DNA of 64,000 nucleotides from the NCBI RefSeq assembly GCF_041060425.1, contig NZ_JAULBC010000001.1, forward strand, positions 1,364,001 through 1,428,000, written 5' to 3'. The stretch comes from Danxiaibacter flavus. Its GTDB lineage: Bacteria > Bacteroidota > Bacteroidia > Chitinophagales > Chitinophagaceae. The position numbers and the translations under genes are program-made. Positions 1 through 9,432 of this stretch are shown here, piece by piece; position 1 is the stretch's first letter; each line of letters opens with the position of its first letter. Below the pieces are notes generated by a model that had not been told where the DNA came from, ran no database searches, and worked only from the letters and a program-made list of their open reading frames with translations.

Positions 1-537
1 GAAAGATGCGGTTGTAGTAAACGTACCCGGTGCATCAATGCCGTAAGCTTTTGCCTCTTCCTTAAACCAGGGAACACCATTTTTTAATCCCTGGTTAATA
101 TATAGTTCATTCGCGCGTTGTTCATCGGTTCCTGGTCCGGAATAACAGACATACATGTCCAGTTTTCCATCGCCATTAACATCAACCATAACCACACCGG
201 TTTTCCACTTGCTTCTTCCGGCTACACCTGCTTTATCTGTAATATCTTCAAATTCAAAATTTCCCTTATTTAAATAAAGTTTGTTAGGCGTCATATTGCC
301 GGTGAACATTATGTCCGGTAATCCATCGTTATTTACATCTCCTGTAGCAACCCCCGCTCCGTTATACAAATATTCATATGTGAGAATGTTGTAATCCGGG
401 TTTTCCTGTATATCATTTTTAAATTCTATATGAGAATGGGAAGACTGTACTTCTGTAAACAATGCAGATTGTTTTTTTCCGCATGATGACACTATGAGGC
501 ACGCAATAATTGCTATTAAAAAGCGTGATGATTCCAT
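1..537 (-). CDS. FG-GAP/VCBS-repeat lipoprotein (CRTAC1/UnbV type), truncated by window edge
   Basis: The gene reads leftward from an ATG at 537 and runs off the window edge, so only about 179 N-terminal residues are visible. It opens with a short hydrophobic stretch ending in a lipobox (IVSSCGKK), so the product is probably an outer-membrane or surface lipoprotein. Calcium-loop-like repeats of the FG-GAP/VCBS type follow, with GDVNNDGLPDI and VDVNGDGKLDMYV clearly readable. In Bacteroidota such proteins usually continue into more repeats and an ASPIC/UnbV domain, and often sit in glycan-use loci. It diverges from a LacI-family gene, and a shared palindrome lies between them, so that regulator may control it (inference). 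Substrate unknown. Confidence 0.85.
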   Translation of the reverse strand, partial: MESSRFLIAIIACLIVSSCGKKQSALFTEVQSSHSHIEFKNDIQENPDYNILTYEYLYNGAGVATGDVNNDGLPDIMFTGNMTPNKLYLNKGNFEFEDITDKAGVAGRSKWKTGVVMVDVNGDGKLDMYVCYSGPGTDEQRANELYINQGLKNGVPWFKEEAKAYGIDAPGTFTTTASF

Positions 538-619
538 GCAATTAATTTCCGGAGGGTGACGCAGTTATTTTCGGCGAATATGGGGTATTTGTAAGCGTGA
601 GTTCTCAATATTATATTTT

Positions 620-647
620 TTATTTACGAAACCGGTTTCGTAAATAA
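620..647. promoter_or_regulatory. Perfect 28-bp palindrome, probable LacI-family operator
   Basis: Positions 620-647 form an uninterrupted palindrome centred between 633 and 634, with core CGAAACCGGTTTCG. Length, symmetry and a central CCGG resemble operators of LacI/GntR-type repressors. It lies 49 bp before the LacI-family gene and 83 bp before the divergent lipoprotein gene, so one site could control both (inference). Confidence 0.75.
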
Positions 648-696
648 GCAGTGAAAATATTACCTTTCCCGCGGTTAAGGACTTAACAGCTAACTT

Positions 697-1737
697 ATGA
701 GCACAATCACTATCAAGCAGCTGGCTCAGGAATTAAATCTGTCCGCGGGCACGGTATCGAAGGCATTGAAGGACAGCCACGAAATAAGTGCGGAAACCAA
801 AAAACGGGTGAGGGAAATGGCTAAAGATCTTGACTATGTGCCAAATCCATATGCCAGCAGTCTTCGACGACGCAAAAGTAAAACCATCGCCGTGGTGTTA
901 CCGGACATTGCAGACAGTTTTTTTTCTGCAGCAATAAAAGGAATAGAAACGGTGGCGCAGGACAAGGGCTATCATGTATTGGTTTACTTAACGCATGAGC
1001 TGTCTTACAAAGAATGTTCTATTCTTAACGATTTTAAGAGTGGAAGAGTAGATGGTGTACTCATTTCGGTATCACGAGAAACTACAGAGAACCATCATGT
1101 TAATGAACTGCAGGCGAATGGTATTCCGGTTGTTTTTTTTGACAGGGTATTGCCTGAAATCAACACGGCAAAAGTTGTAACGAACGATTTTGAAGCAGCC
1201 CGTATAGCAACCAAACATCTCATCGAGAAAGGATGTCACCGGATCGCTTACTTGTCCTTTTCCCGCACGTTATCGATCTCAATGGATAGACTGGAAGGGT
1301 ATAAGCAGGCTCTATGTGATGCCGGTATGGAACACGCTATTGATGTGGTGTTTTGCTGTAATGATGAAGATGAAAATAACAGACTGATAAAGGAAGCCTT
1401 ATCCCGCCAAAGCAAGCCCGATGGAATTCTGGCATCCGCAGAAAGTCTTACGATTGTCGCTTATCATGTCTGTCATGAAATGGGAATAAAAATTCCCGAT
1501 GATATTAAAATTGTAAGTTTCTCCAATTTGGCTACTGCACTTATTTTAAATCCTTCACTTACAACTATTTCGCAACCGGCATTCGAAATGGGTGAATCTG
1601 CGGCTCTATTGCTTTTCAAATCTCTGGAAAAAAACAATTTTGTATTGGAAGGGGAACAGATTGTTATTCCTTCGGTATTAATGGAGCGGCAATCCACGGC
1701 CTGCTCAGGTGTTCCCGGAACGGAATTGAACGCATGA
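697..1737 (+). CDS. LacI-family transcriptional regulator
   Basis: A 346-residue DNA-binding regulator. The N-terminal LacI helix-turn-helix covers about residues 3-50 (TIKQLAQELNLSAGTVSKAL), followed by the hinge helix (YVPNPYASSLRRRK). The rest is a periplasmic-binding-protein-like effector domain (IAVVLPDIADSFFSAAIKGIE). The length is normal for the family. The effector is probably a sugar, judged from the family and the neighbouring VCBS lipoprotein, but cannot be read from sequence. The palindrome at 620-647 just upstream is the likely operator and implies autoregulation. The ATG at 697 fits a family start. Confidence 0.93.
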   Translation: MSTITIKQLAQELNLSAGTVSKALKDSHEISAETKKRVREMAKDLDYVPNPYASSLRRRKSKTIAVVLPDIADSFFSAAIKGIETVAQDKGYHVLVYLTHELSYKECSILNDFKSGRVDGVLISVSRETTENHHVNELQANGIPVVFFDRVLPEINTAKVVTNDFEAARIATKHLIEKGCHRIAYLSFSRTLSISMDRLEGYKQALCDAGMEHAIDVVFCCNDEDENNRLIKEALSRQSKPDGILASAESLTIVAYHVCHEMGIKIPDDIKIVSFSNLATALILNPSLTTISQPAFEMGESAALLLFKSLEKNNFVLEGEQIVIPSVLMERQSTACSGVPGTELNA

Positions 1738-1775
1738 TTTCTAAAATTACTTTTCATTAAAGCCTCAAACAGTAA

Positions 1776-4700
1776 CTATCGGATCAAAACCGCTGTACCT
1801 TTCTGCGTAACATGTTTTCCAGCCCGTGTTTTGTATTGCATCATCCAAACATAAGATGCCGGCGGTTGTACCTGGCCATTAATTTTTCCATCCCAGCCTT
1901 TATTTATCGCCGTTGTATGGAACAATAGTTGTCCCAGCCTGTTAAACACCGAGAATGAATAATCTGAAACAAATCCGTAATTGACCACAGGACGGAGATA
2001 ATCGTTTTTCATGTCGCCATTGGGTGTAAAGGCATTCGGTACCATTATCGTATCGCATGGTAATATCCCTGTTTGCGAATAGGACAGATCTATTTGAACA
2101 GAGTCAAGTACGCAGCCGGTTTTGTTGTTCACGTAAGCCTGGTACATGCCCGGCAACAATTTTATTTCATTACCCGTATTGTAGAGTGAGTTACCAATGC
2201 TATACCTGTAGGGTGTTTCCGGGCCATTGATGAAAACTTGCAGTGTGGCACGCTCGTCCACAAAACAAACGGGCGTCCTGGCAATAAGATTAACGGAAGG
2301 CTTGATAATTACGAAGGGATTGATCGTAGCTATCGTATCCCAGATACAACCATAACTGTCTTTAATGCTTATTGTATAATTACCGGGTGTGAGGCTGGTG
2401 ATCTTTGCGTCATTTATAAAGGGTGAGTTGTTGTAGCTGTAAGTATACGGAGATGAACCATTGCCGGCGTTTATGGAAATATGCCCATTGTTTCTGTCAT
2501 AACAATCTACATCTCTTGTCGTGATACCGATAGATGGTTTTTGAGTGGTTGTTTTTTCTACAGTTGCTAAAGTATCAAACGAGCAGCCATTGTAAATAAA
2601 CGAAATGTAATGGACGCCCGCGGATACATTAGCGAAAAAGGGACTTTCCTGCACAATGCCATTGTTGAGTCTGAAATTAGTTGCCGTTTTGCCGGAAAAT
2701 AACTCTATAGCTATGCTTCCTTTTTTCTCGCAGATCTCAGGAGTTAACCGGATGTTTTGTACCGGCGTTGGCAGCTTTTGCAGCGCAATGGATTGACTGG
2801 TATCAGCCACACAGCCGTTGTTGTCTTTTAACTTGAAATACTGTGTGCCTTCTTTTAACCCATCATAAAAAAGTTTATCCTGAAAAGCCTGGTTGTTGAG
2901 TGATAAATAAACCTGGCCGGCGTTCTCGTTCATTGTAAAGGTTATTGTTCCCGTTCCGGCATCGCAAAGGGTAGGCGTGCTTTGAATATTTTCAATCTGC
3001 AATGCGGAATTGGTTGTGCCCACAACTGCCTGCAATGTATCTGTGATACAATTGTTTTTGTCAGCAATCTGGAGCTGATAAGAGCCGCTGTACAAGCTTT
3101 TTATTGAGTCATTTGAAGCATAACTATTGTTGTTAAATGCAAATGTATAAGGCTGATCTTTCCCGGTAATAGATAGCGAGACTGCACCATTCGGTTTTAA
3201 CCAGCAAATAGCGTTGGATGTGTTAATCACAGAACCAGGCTTGACGCGCGTATAAAAGAGTGATACTGCAGTATCCCAAATACAACCTGCATTGTCTTTT
3301 ATTTTAAAAGTGTAATTACCGTTTGCCAACATCTGGAAATTGGGCGTTGAAGCAAGTGTATCATTTGAATACAATGAGAATGGAGCATTGTTTCCTGTAA
3401 TGTCGAAACGGATCGCTCCATCTTTTTTTGCGGTACATGTAGGAGTATCGGCCAAGATCAATATGTTTGGATGTTCAGGTAATTCTTTTTTTACTTCAAT
3501 CAATGTATCATAATTGCAGCGGTCAGTCTCAAGCGTAACCGTATAAACGTTTGCCCGTAAGTCAGGGATAGTGGTGGGTTGTCCTAAAGGAATCTGGTTC
3601 AGTCTGACTGCATTAACCCTGTTTTCATAACTAAGTGTAATGCTGCCCAAATTGCATATTTCGGGAATAGCACTAATGGCTTTTAAAGGGGTAGGAGGCA
3701 TGTAAGAATTAATTGTGAATGAGGTGTCCATGTAGCACCCGATTGCAGTCGTTCCGCGCAATTTGTATTGTTTTGCATGCAGCTTTTCATACAACGGCTC
3801 AGTCTGAGACATCGTGTTATTGAGCGTATAAGTCAACGGAGGCGCATTTGTGCTGCCGGCAATATGAATTGAGCCAACGGCTTTGAAACATGTATCCGGT
3901 TGTATTAGAACGGAGACTTTTGGCACACTTCCCTTTCGTATGGTGGCTACTGAATCCGCAAAACATCCGTTGCTTGCTTTTACATTAATCGCATAAACCC
4001 CTTCGGCAAGATTGGGAAAAACGCCGCTTTGATTGGTTGCACCGCCGTTAATGCTATATGTCAACGTGGAACCTGGCGCAGCGGTGCCGGCTTTGACCTG
4101 GATACTGCCAATACTTGTAGCCGGAGAACATATATTTTCTACGTTAATCGCATCAATATTCACGCCCTCTGTATAGCCATTCTCGGTAATACTGGCTGCG
4201 TCAAAAATAGAAATCTGTGGCGTGCAAACTATCCGGCCGATTCTCCTGTTTTCAAAATCAAGCTCATAAATCGAGGATGAAATGCCGTATACTTTATTCT
4301 GGTTGCATCCATCCGGTATGTTGATAATGCCAAAGAAACTGGCCTGGTTCGGGATGTAAAGGCGGCTTAAGGAAGGTTCTTCAATATTTATTTGGATGAT
4401 GCCCTGATCAGAAGCCAGGTATAATTCCTTTTTATAGAAGAAAAGGTCACCGGCGGAGAAATATGGCAGATTGCGGATAAACGTTTGCTGTCCCGAATAA
4501 GAATTAATCCCAAGAAGTGTATTTCCGGCACATATGTATAAGGTTCCATCAGGACCAATTGTCATCGCATTGCCCTGGTAAGGAGATCTGGCAATCAGCT
4601 TGCATGAATTTGGCTTATTCAGGATCTGGCGGTAAATGATACTTCTGGTTGTCAGTATGTATAAAGTATCCTTTCGCATTGCTACAGAGAACGCATCTCC

Positions 4701-4877
4701 ATACAGACTTCTGCCACAGTCGGCAAGTGCTGTATATGCGCAAGTTTTAGGATTGAAATCGTAAAGATCCCCATAAGAATCACACACGACTGTTTTTTGA
4801 GCCTTAGCAATAAAGGCAATCAGCATCAAAACGATTGTCAGACTAGTTTTATACGAGTTTACGTTAAAAAGGGCCAA
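1776..4877 (-). CDS. Secreted SprB-repeat protein with gliding-motility-associated C-terminal (T9SS type B sorting) domain
   Basis: A 1033-residue secreted protein. The start appears to be TTG at 4877: an in-frame TGA lies two codons upstream, and this start gives a complete signal peptide (about residues 1-26, ending IAKAQ). Residues about 30-240 look like a beta-propeller-type N-terminal part. Nine Cys-bounded repeats of roughly 60-90 residues follow, each ending in a pattern such as GNYTISIKDSYGCIWDT; these are SprB-like. The last 85 residues begin VPNAFTPNGDMKNDYL and contain FNRLGQLLF and WDGKINGQ, hallmarks of the CHU_C domain that directs export by the type IX system. Role is probably cell-surface adhesion or gliding. 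No T9SS machinery genes are nearby. Confidence 0.9.
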   Translation of the reverse strand: MALFNVNSYKTSLTIVLMLIAFIAKAQKTVVCDSYGDLYDFNPKTCAYTALADCGRSLYGDAFSVAMRKDTLYILTTRSIIYRQILNKPNSCKLIARSPYQGNAMTIGPDGTLYICAGNTLLGINSYSGQQTFIRNLPYFSAGDLFFYKKELYLASDQGIIQINIEEPSLSRLYIPNQASFFGIINIPDGCNQNKVYGISSSIYELDFENRRIGRIVCTPQISIFDAASITENGYTEGVNIDAINVENICSPATSIGSIQVKAGTAAPGSTLTYSINGGATNQSGVFPNLAEGVYAINVKASNGCFADSVATIRKGSVPKVSVLIQPDTCFKAVGSIHIAGSTNAPPLTYTLNNTMSQTEPLYEKLHAKQYKLRGTTAIGCYMDTSFTINSYMPPTPLKAISAIPEICNLGSITLSYENRVNAVRLNQIPLGQPTTIPDLRANVYTVTLETDRCNYDTLIEVKKELPEHPNILILADTPTCTAKKDGAIRFDITGNNAPFSLYSNDTLASTPNFQMLANGNYTFKIKDNAGCIWDTAVSLFYTRVKPGSVINTSNAICWLKPNGAVSLSITGKDQPYTFAFNNNSYASNDSIKSLYSGSYQLQIADKNNCITDTLQAVVGTTNSALQIENIQSTPTLCDAGTGTITFTMNENAGQVYLSLNNQAFQDKLFYDGLKEGTQYFKLKDNNGCVADTSQSIALQKLPTPVQNIRLTPEICEKKGSIAIELFSGKTATNFRLNNGIVQESPFFANVSAGVHYISFIYNGCSFDTLATVEKTTTQKPSIGITTRDVDCYDRNNGHISINAGNGSSPYTYSYNNSPFINDAKITSLTPGNYTISIKDSYGCIWDTIATINPFVIIKPSVNLIARTPVCFVDERATLQVFINGPETPYRYSIGNSLYNTGNEIKLLPGMYQAYVNNKTGCVLDSVQIDLSYSQTGILPCDTIMVPNAFTPNGDMKNDYLRPVVNYGFVSDYSFSVFNRLGQLLFHTTAINKGWDGKINGQVQPPASYVWMMQYKTRAGKHVTQKGTAVLIR

Positions 4878-4991
4878 GTATCAGTTGTTTTATTTCAATG
4901 GGGACGAAGGTATCCGGGAAAAAACAAATGGCAAAGAAAACTGTATAAGCGGTCCGGTCCGATTTTAAAAATTCGATAAGCTGGAGTTGAA

Positions 4992-5022
4992 CAAAAAAAA
5001 ACGGCCCCAAAACTGGAGCCGT
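4992..5022 (-). terminator. Rho-independent terminator after clpC
   Basis: On the minus strand, ACGGCTCC / GGGGCCGT arms (5001-5022) enclose a short loop and are followed by a run of T (4992-5000). It lies 22 bp after the clpC stop codon. Confidence 0.85.
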
Positions 5023-5044
5023 TTCCTGTTGTTTTATTTAAAAT

Positions 5045-7573
5045 TTAAACACTCGCACCTTCTTCTGTTTTCTTGAATTCAAAAACAATTTTGTTGTTCT
5101 CTTTATCAAAGTCGGCAACAAGAACGTCACCTTGTTTAACGTGCATGTTAAGGATCTCTTCTGCCAAAGGATCTTCCAGGTATTTCTGGATAGCTCTGTG
5201 TAATGGTCTTGCACCGAATTGCGCATCATAACCCTTATCAGCAATAAATTCCTTCGCACTCAACGTAAGTTCCAAAGAGAATCCAAGATTGGTAAGACGT
5301 TTCATCACGCCTTTCATCAAAATATCGATGATCTCGAAAATGTGGTCTTTGCTAAGTGTGTTGAATATCACAACGTCATCAATACGGTTCAGGAACTCAG
5401 GAGAGAACGTGCGTTTCAGCGCTTTCTCAATAACAGCTTTGTTATTTTCTTCCTGGTTCTGCAAGCGTGATGCAGTTGCAAATCCAACGCCATCACCAAA
5501 TTCCTTCAACTGGCGCACACCAATATTGGAAGTCATGATGATCAACGTGTTTTTGAAATCTACTTTACGACCTAAACCGTCAGTCAGCTGGCCATCATCC
5601 AATACCTGTAACAGAATGTTGTAGATGTCAGGGTGTGCTTTTTCAATTTCATCCAGCAGAATTACGCTGTAAGGTTTGCGGCGTACTTTTTCAGTAAGCT
5701 GACCACCTTCTTCATAACCTACATAGCCGGGAGGCGCACCGATCAAACGGCTCACGGTGAATTTTTCCATGTATTCACTCATGTCTATTCTTATCAATGC
5801 ATCTTCAGAATCGAACATGTATCTTGCTAATGCCCTTGCCAGCTCTGTTTTACCAACACCGGTAGGACCAAGGAATATAAATGTTCCGATTGGCTTTTTA
5901 GGATCTTTCAAACCAACCCTGTTACGTTGAATGGCTTTTACCACTTTGCTGATTGCCTCATCCTGGCCTACAACCATTCCGCGCATATCATCGCTCATTT
6001 TTCTCAACTTCTCTGTTTCAGCCTGAACCATTCTCTTCACTGGAATACCTGTCATCATGCTCACTACTTCAGCGATGGCTTCTTCGTCAATTGGGTAGCG
6101 TTTGTGTTTGCTTTCCTCTTCCCAAATGCCTTTTGCTTTTTCCAGTTCTTCGCCCAAACGTTTTTCAGTGTCGCGCAAAGCAGCAGCTTCTTCAAAACGT
6201 TGGCTCTTTACAACTTTATTCTTTTCCTGTTTAATATCTTCTATCTGTTTTTCAAGATCGAGGATGTTTTGAGGAACGTTGATATTCTTTAAGTGAACTC
6301 TTGCACCAACTTCATCCAAAACGTCAATTGCTTTGTCCGGCAACAGCCTGTCTGTCATGTAACGGTCGCTCAGTTTAACACACGCATCAATTGCATCATC
6401 GCTATAGATTACATTATGGTAATCTTCGTATTTGGATTTGATGTTGGTTAAGATCTGAATTGTTTCTTCTACTGTTGGAGGATCAACCATTACCTTTTGG
6501 AAACGACGGTCAAGTGCACCATCTTTTTCAATGTACATTCTGTATTCATCCAGTGTAGAAGCGCCAATGCATTGGAGTTCGCCACGGGCAAGAGCAGGTT
6601 TGAAGATGTTGCTTGCATCCAGTGAACCACTGGCGCCACCTGCACCTACAATTGTGTGGATCTCATCAATGAAGAGGATCACATCCCTGTTCTTTTCCAG
6701 CTCATTCATGATAGCTTTCATACGCTCTTCAAACTGTCCGCGGTATTTGGTACCTGCAACAAGAGCTGCAAGATCCAGGCTTATCACTCTTTTGTCGAAC
6801 AGCACACGGCTAACTTTACGTTGAACAATGCGCAATGCAAGACCTTCAACGATAGCTGTTTTACCAACGCCTGGTTCACCAATCAGGATCGGATTGTTCT
6901 TTTTACGACGGGAGAGTATTTGTGAAACTCTTTCAATTTCTTCTTCCCTGCCAACAATGGGATCCAGTGCACCGGTTTCTGCCAGTTTGGTAATATCGCG
7001 TCCAAAATTGTCTAAAACAGGTGTTTTGCTTTTAGCGTTACCCTGTTGTTTACTTCTTTGTTGTGAGGAATATCCCTTTTTCTCATCTTCAAAATCGTCA
7101 TCATTTTCTTCGGCATATTCACTTCTCGGCTCATTACTTCTTACCATACCTAGTTCATTCCTGAAAATATCATAGTCTACATCAAACTGACCAAGTATTT
7201 GTGTAGCGATATTTTCTTTGTTTTTTAAAATAGATAGCATAAGGTGTTCTGTTTCTACAAGCGGGCTTTTTAAAGCTTTCGCTTCGAGAACGGTAACCCT
7301 TATAACTTTTTCTGCCTGTTTGGTCAACGGCAGGCTGTTGATGTGTGCAATATTTTTACCAGTCTTGTCCTTAACGGCAAGTTCTACCTCTTTTCTTAAC
7401 TCGTACAAATCAACATTTAATTGTTTGAGGATTTTTATGGCTGTATTTTCTCCTTCGCGGATTAACCCCAGCAGCAAATGTTCTGTGCCAATAAAATCAT
7501 TCCCCAGCCTAAGCGCCTCCTCCCTGCTAAATGAAATGATCTCTTTTACCTGGGCTGAAAAGTTGTTATCCAT
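5045..7573 (-). CDS. clpC: ATP-dependent Clp protease ATP-binding subunit ClpC
   Basis: An 842-residue Hsp100 unfoldase that feeds substrates to ClpP. In order: two Clp-N repeats (about 1-150), an acidic linker, AAA module 1 with Walker A GEPGVGKT near 231-239, a coiled-coil M domain with a UVR-like motif (KSQRFEEAAALRDTEKRL, about 430-470), AAA module 2 with GPTGVGKTE near 568-576, and a C-terminal D2-small domain. A VGF tripeptide (DGVGFATA), the known ClpP-docking loop of ClpA/C proteins, is present. Length and motif order match ClpC. It stands alone, transcribed away from the STAS/surE group, with its own terminator. No mcsA/mcsB or ctsR is adjacent. Confidence 0.97.
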   Translation of the reverse strand: MDNNFSAQVKEIISFSREEALRLGNDFIGTEHLLLGLIREGENTAIKILKQLNVDLYELRKEVELAVKDKTGKNIAHINSLPLTKQAEKVIRVTVLEAKALKSPLVETEHLMLSILKNKENIATQILGQFDVDYDIFRNELGMVRSNEPRSEYAEENDDDFEDEKKGYSSQQRSKQQGNAKSKTPVLDNFGRDITKLAETGALDPIVGREEEIERVSQILSRRKKNNPILIGEPGVGKTAIVEGLALRIVQRKVSRVLFDKRVISLDLAALVAGTKYRGQFEERMKAIMNELEKNRDVILFIDEIHTIVGAGGASGSLDASNIFKPALARGELQCIGASTLDEYRMYIEKDGALDRRFQKVMVDPPTVEETIQILTNIKSKYEDYHNVIYSDDAIDACVKLSDRYMTDRLLPDKAIDVLDEVGARVHLKNINVPQNILDLEKQIEDIKQEKNKVVKSQRFEEAAALRDTEKRLGEELEKAKGIWEEESKHKRYPIDEEAIAEVVSMMTGIPVKRMVQAETEKLRKMSDDMRGMVVGQDEAISKVVKAIQRNRVGLKDPKKPIGTFIFLGPTGVGKTELARALARYMFDSEDALIRIDMSEYMEKFTVSRLIGAPPGYVGYEEGGQLTEKVRRKPYSVILLDEIEKAHPDIYNILLQVLDDGQLTDGLGRKVDFKNTLIIMTSNIGVRQLKEFGDGVGFATASRLQNQEENNKAVIEKALKRTFSPEFLNRIDDVVIFNTLSKDHIFEIIDILMKGVMKRLTNLGFSLELTLSAKEFIADKGYDAQFGARPLHRAIQKYLEDPLAEEILNMHVKQGDVLVADFDKENNKIVFEFKKTEEGASV

Positions 7574-7579
7574 GTTAAT

Positions 7580-7609
7580 TTAAATTAGTATTGATACAAT
7601 TATAACAAA
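7580..7609 (-). promoter_or_regulatory. Candidate clpC promoter (Bacteroidota-type)
   Basis: Reading the minus strand, TTTG at 7609-7606 is followed after 18 bp by TAATTTAA at 7587-7580, a 6/8 match to the Bacteroidota -7 consensus TAnnTTTG. It ends 6 bp before the clpC ATG, so the leader would be nearly absent. Pattern match only. Confidence 0.3.
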
Positions 7610-7671
7610 TAAATTTGGACCTTGTTACAGCAGATTTATGCACATACTGTTAATCATTTAATAATACAATT

Positions 7672-8049
7672 ATGCAAGTCAAAATTGATACCAAGGAAAA
7701 ATTTACGGTTATTACGCCTGACGTTGAAAGAATATCTGACAAATTAACAGTACAATTTACGTCGCTATGCATAAATTTCCTGCAAAAAGACATAAAAAAT
7801 ATTATCCTTAACATGAAATATGTTAATGGAATAGACGAAAAAATTGCTCAGGAGTTGCCCGCATTGCAGGAAAAATTTGCTGAGAACAAAGCCTCTTTTG
7901 TTGTGTGTGAAATAAATAAAGAGCTTGAAAAACAATTACAAGAATATAACGTTTTGGAGTTATTGAATATTGTTCCCTCAGAAAGTGAAGCCTGGGATAT
8001 TGTGCAGATGGATGAGATTGAAAGAGAACTTTTTAATGATCAGGAATAA
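7672..8049 (+). CDS. STAS-like (anti-anti-sigma factor fold) protein
   Basis: A 125-residue cytosolic protein. The sequence has the alternating strand-helix layout of a STAS domain: FTVITPDVERISDKL at the start, then IKNIILNMKYVNGIDEKIAQEL where typical anti-anti-sigma factors have a D-S-S/T phospho-site. Here the equivalent stretch is NGIDEK, with no obvious serine/threonine, so classical phospho-switching is doubtful. The C-terminus is acidic (DEIERELFNDQE). It lies 95 bp before surE on the same strand and diverges from clpC. No anti-sigma kinase is nearby. Role unknown. Confidence 0.65.
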   Translation: MQVKIDTKEKFTVITPDVERISDKLTVQFTSLCINFLQKDIKNIILNMKYVNGIDEKIAQELPALQEKFAENKASFVVCEINKELEKQLQEYNVLELLNIVPSESEAWDIVQMDEIERELFNDQE

Positions 8050-8144
8050 GCTTTCCCAGCGAATTTGTCAATGTTTTAATGTTATTTTATCATTACCCAA
8101 CAGAATCAGATATAGTTTAATAATCTTCTCATTATCTTGCGTTT

Positions 8145-8930
8145 ATGGCTAAAGCGAAAAAGAAAGCTCAACCGGTTATTTTAATTACCAACGATGACGG
8201 AATTTCTTCACCTGGTATCAGAGCATTGATAGAAGCGGTAAAAGGGTTGGGTAAAGTTGTGGTAGTAGCACCGGACAAGCCTCAAAGCGGAATGGGACAC
8301 GCAATAACAATAGGACAACCTTTGCGCCTGCACCCTATGCATATTTTTGAAGGCGTAGAAGCCTATCAGTGCAGCGGTACGCCGGTAGATTGTGTAAAGC
8401 TTGCTGTAGATAAAGTATTGCATCGCAAACCTGATATTTGTTTAAGTGGTGTAAACCATGGGCCGAACCACTCCATTAATGTCATCTATTCAGGCACAAT
8501 GTCTGCAGCGCTTGAAGCGGCTATAGAAAGTATTCCGAGCATTGGTTTTAGCCTGATGGATTATAGTATTGAAGCTGACTTTACTGCAGCGCAAAAATAT
8601 GCACGGATATTGGTTGAGCAGATATTGAATAAGCCGCTGGACAAACATTTATGCCTGAATGTAAATATTCCCGGCATACCTGAAAGCCTGATTAAAGGAA
8701 TGAAGGTGTGTCGCCAGGCTTATGCAAAATATGAGGAAGAATTTGCCGAGAGAAAGGATCCCCGCGGGCATAATTACTATTGGCTTACGGGTGAATTTGT
8801 AAATTTTGACAAAGGAAAAGATACCGATGTATGGGCGCTGAAAAATAACTACATAAGTGTAGTGCCCGTTCAGTTCGATCTTACCCATTATACCCTTAAA
8901 GCGAAACTTGAAAAAGTATTACACAACTGA
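8145..8930 (+). CDS. surE: 5'/3'-nucleotidase SurE
   Basis: A 261-residue metal-dependent phosphatase acting on nucleoside monophosphates, linked to stationary-phase survival. The N-terminal metal site ITNDDGISSPGI (about residues 13-24) and the conserved SGVNHGPNHSINVIYSGTM block are intact, and the length is typical. The N-terminus has a short Lys/Ala-rich leader (MAKAKKKAQ). It ends in TGATG, sharing one base with the next gene, so the two are probably translationally coupled. In many Bacteroidota the next gene would be lpxB, but here it is a small membrane protein. Confidence 0.95.
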   Translation: MAKAKKKAQPVILITNDDGISSPGIRALIEAVKGLGKVVVVAPDKPQSGMGHAITIGQPLRLHPMHIFEGVEAYQCSGTPVDCVKLAVDKVLHRKPDICLSGVNHGPNHSINVIYSGTMSAALEAAIESIPSIGFSLMDYSIEADFTAAQKYARILVEQILNKPLDKHLCLNVNIPGIPESLIKGMKVCRQAYAKYEEEFAERKDPRGHNYYWLTGEFVNFDKGKDTDVWALKNNYISVVPVQFDLTHYTLKAKLEKVLHN

Positions 8931-9223
8931 TGTTTAAAAAAGACAACCTGCTGTATGGCGTCATTCTCGGCTTATTTGCTCCCGTTGCCGGTATGATAGC
9001 CTTTTATTTCTGGAAGTTTAGTTCAGTAAGCTTCACAGATTTTATTAAGTTTCTTGGCATCGAGAAGAAGATCATTACCAGTATGGTAAGTGTATCCCTG
9101 TTCATGAATGCGGTGCTTTTTACTATTTATATTAATAGAAAGAAGGACAGCACGGCTAAGGGGATCTTTTATATCACTTGCGTATATGCGATTGCTACCC
9201 TCTTGCTGAAGCTCGTTTTTTAG
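8930..9223 (+). CDS. Small membrane protein coupled to surE
   Basis: A 97-residue protein of unknown function. Three hydrophobic segments are visible (about 8-28, 48-66 and 75-96), separated by short basic loops such as NRKKDS, so it is probably an inner-membrane protein. Its ATG overlaps the surE stop by one base. The 209 bp that follow up to the GH92 gene hold no recognisable repeat or gene. Confidence 0.7.
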   Translation: MFKKDNLLYGVILGLFAPVAGMIAFYFWKFSSVSFTDFIKFLGIEKKIITSMVSVSLFMNAVLFTIYINRKKDSTAKGIFYITCVYAIATLLLKLVF

Positions 9224-9432
9224 ACAATATTACCCCTGTTAGATGGCATCATGTTAAAATGCCGGAATTAATTGCGTTTGCAGAAGTAGCCAGCATTTTC
9301 AATAAATCTTTTCTTTGTTACCAGGATTTAAGTTTATCCTGATCGTTCATACAGATAGAGTAATAAAAGCTATGTCGAAAATGGTCTGTATCGTTTGATC
9401 AGTTGGCATTATTCATTAAGTAAATTTTCCCG

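Noticed and set aside
5219..7583. Several reading frames of 60-121 codons antisense to clpC
   Set aside because: All are shadows of the strongly conserved clpC sequence.
9224..9432. GGCAT / ATGCC hairpin as a terminator after the small membrane protein
   Set aside because: The stem is only 5 bp and no T-run follows.
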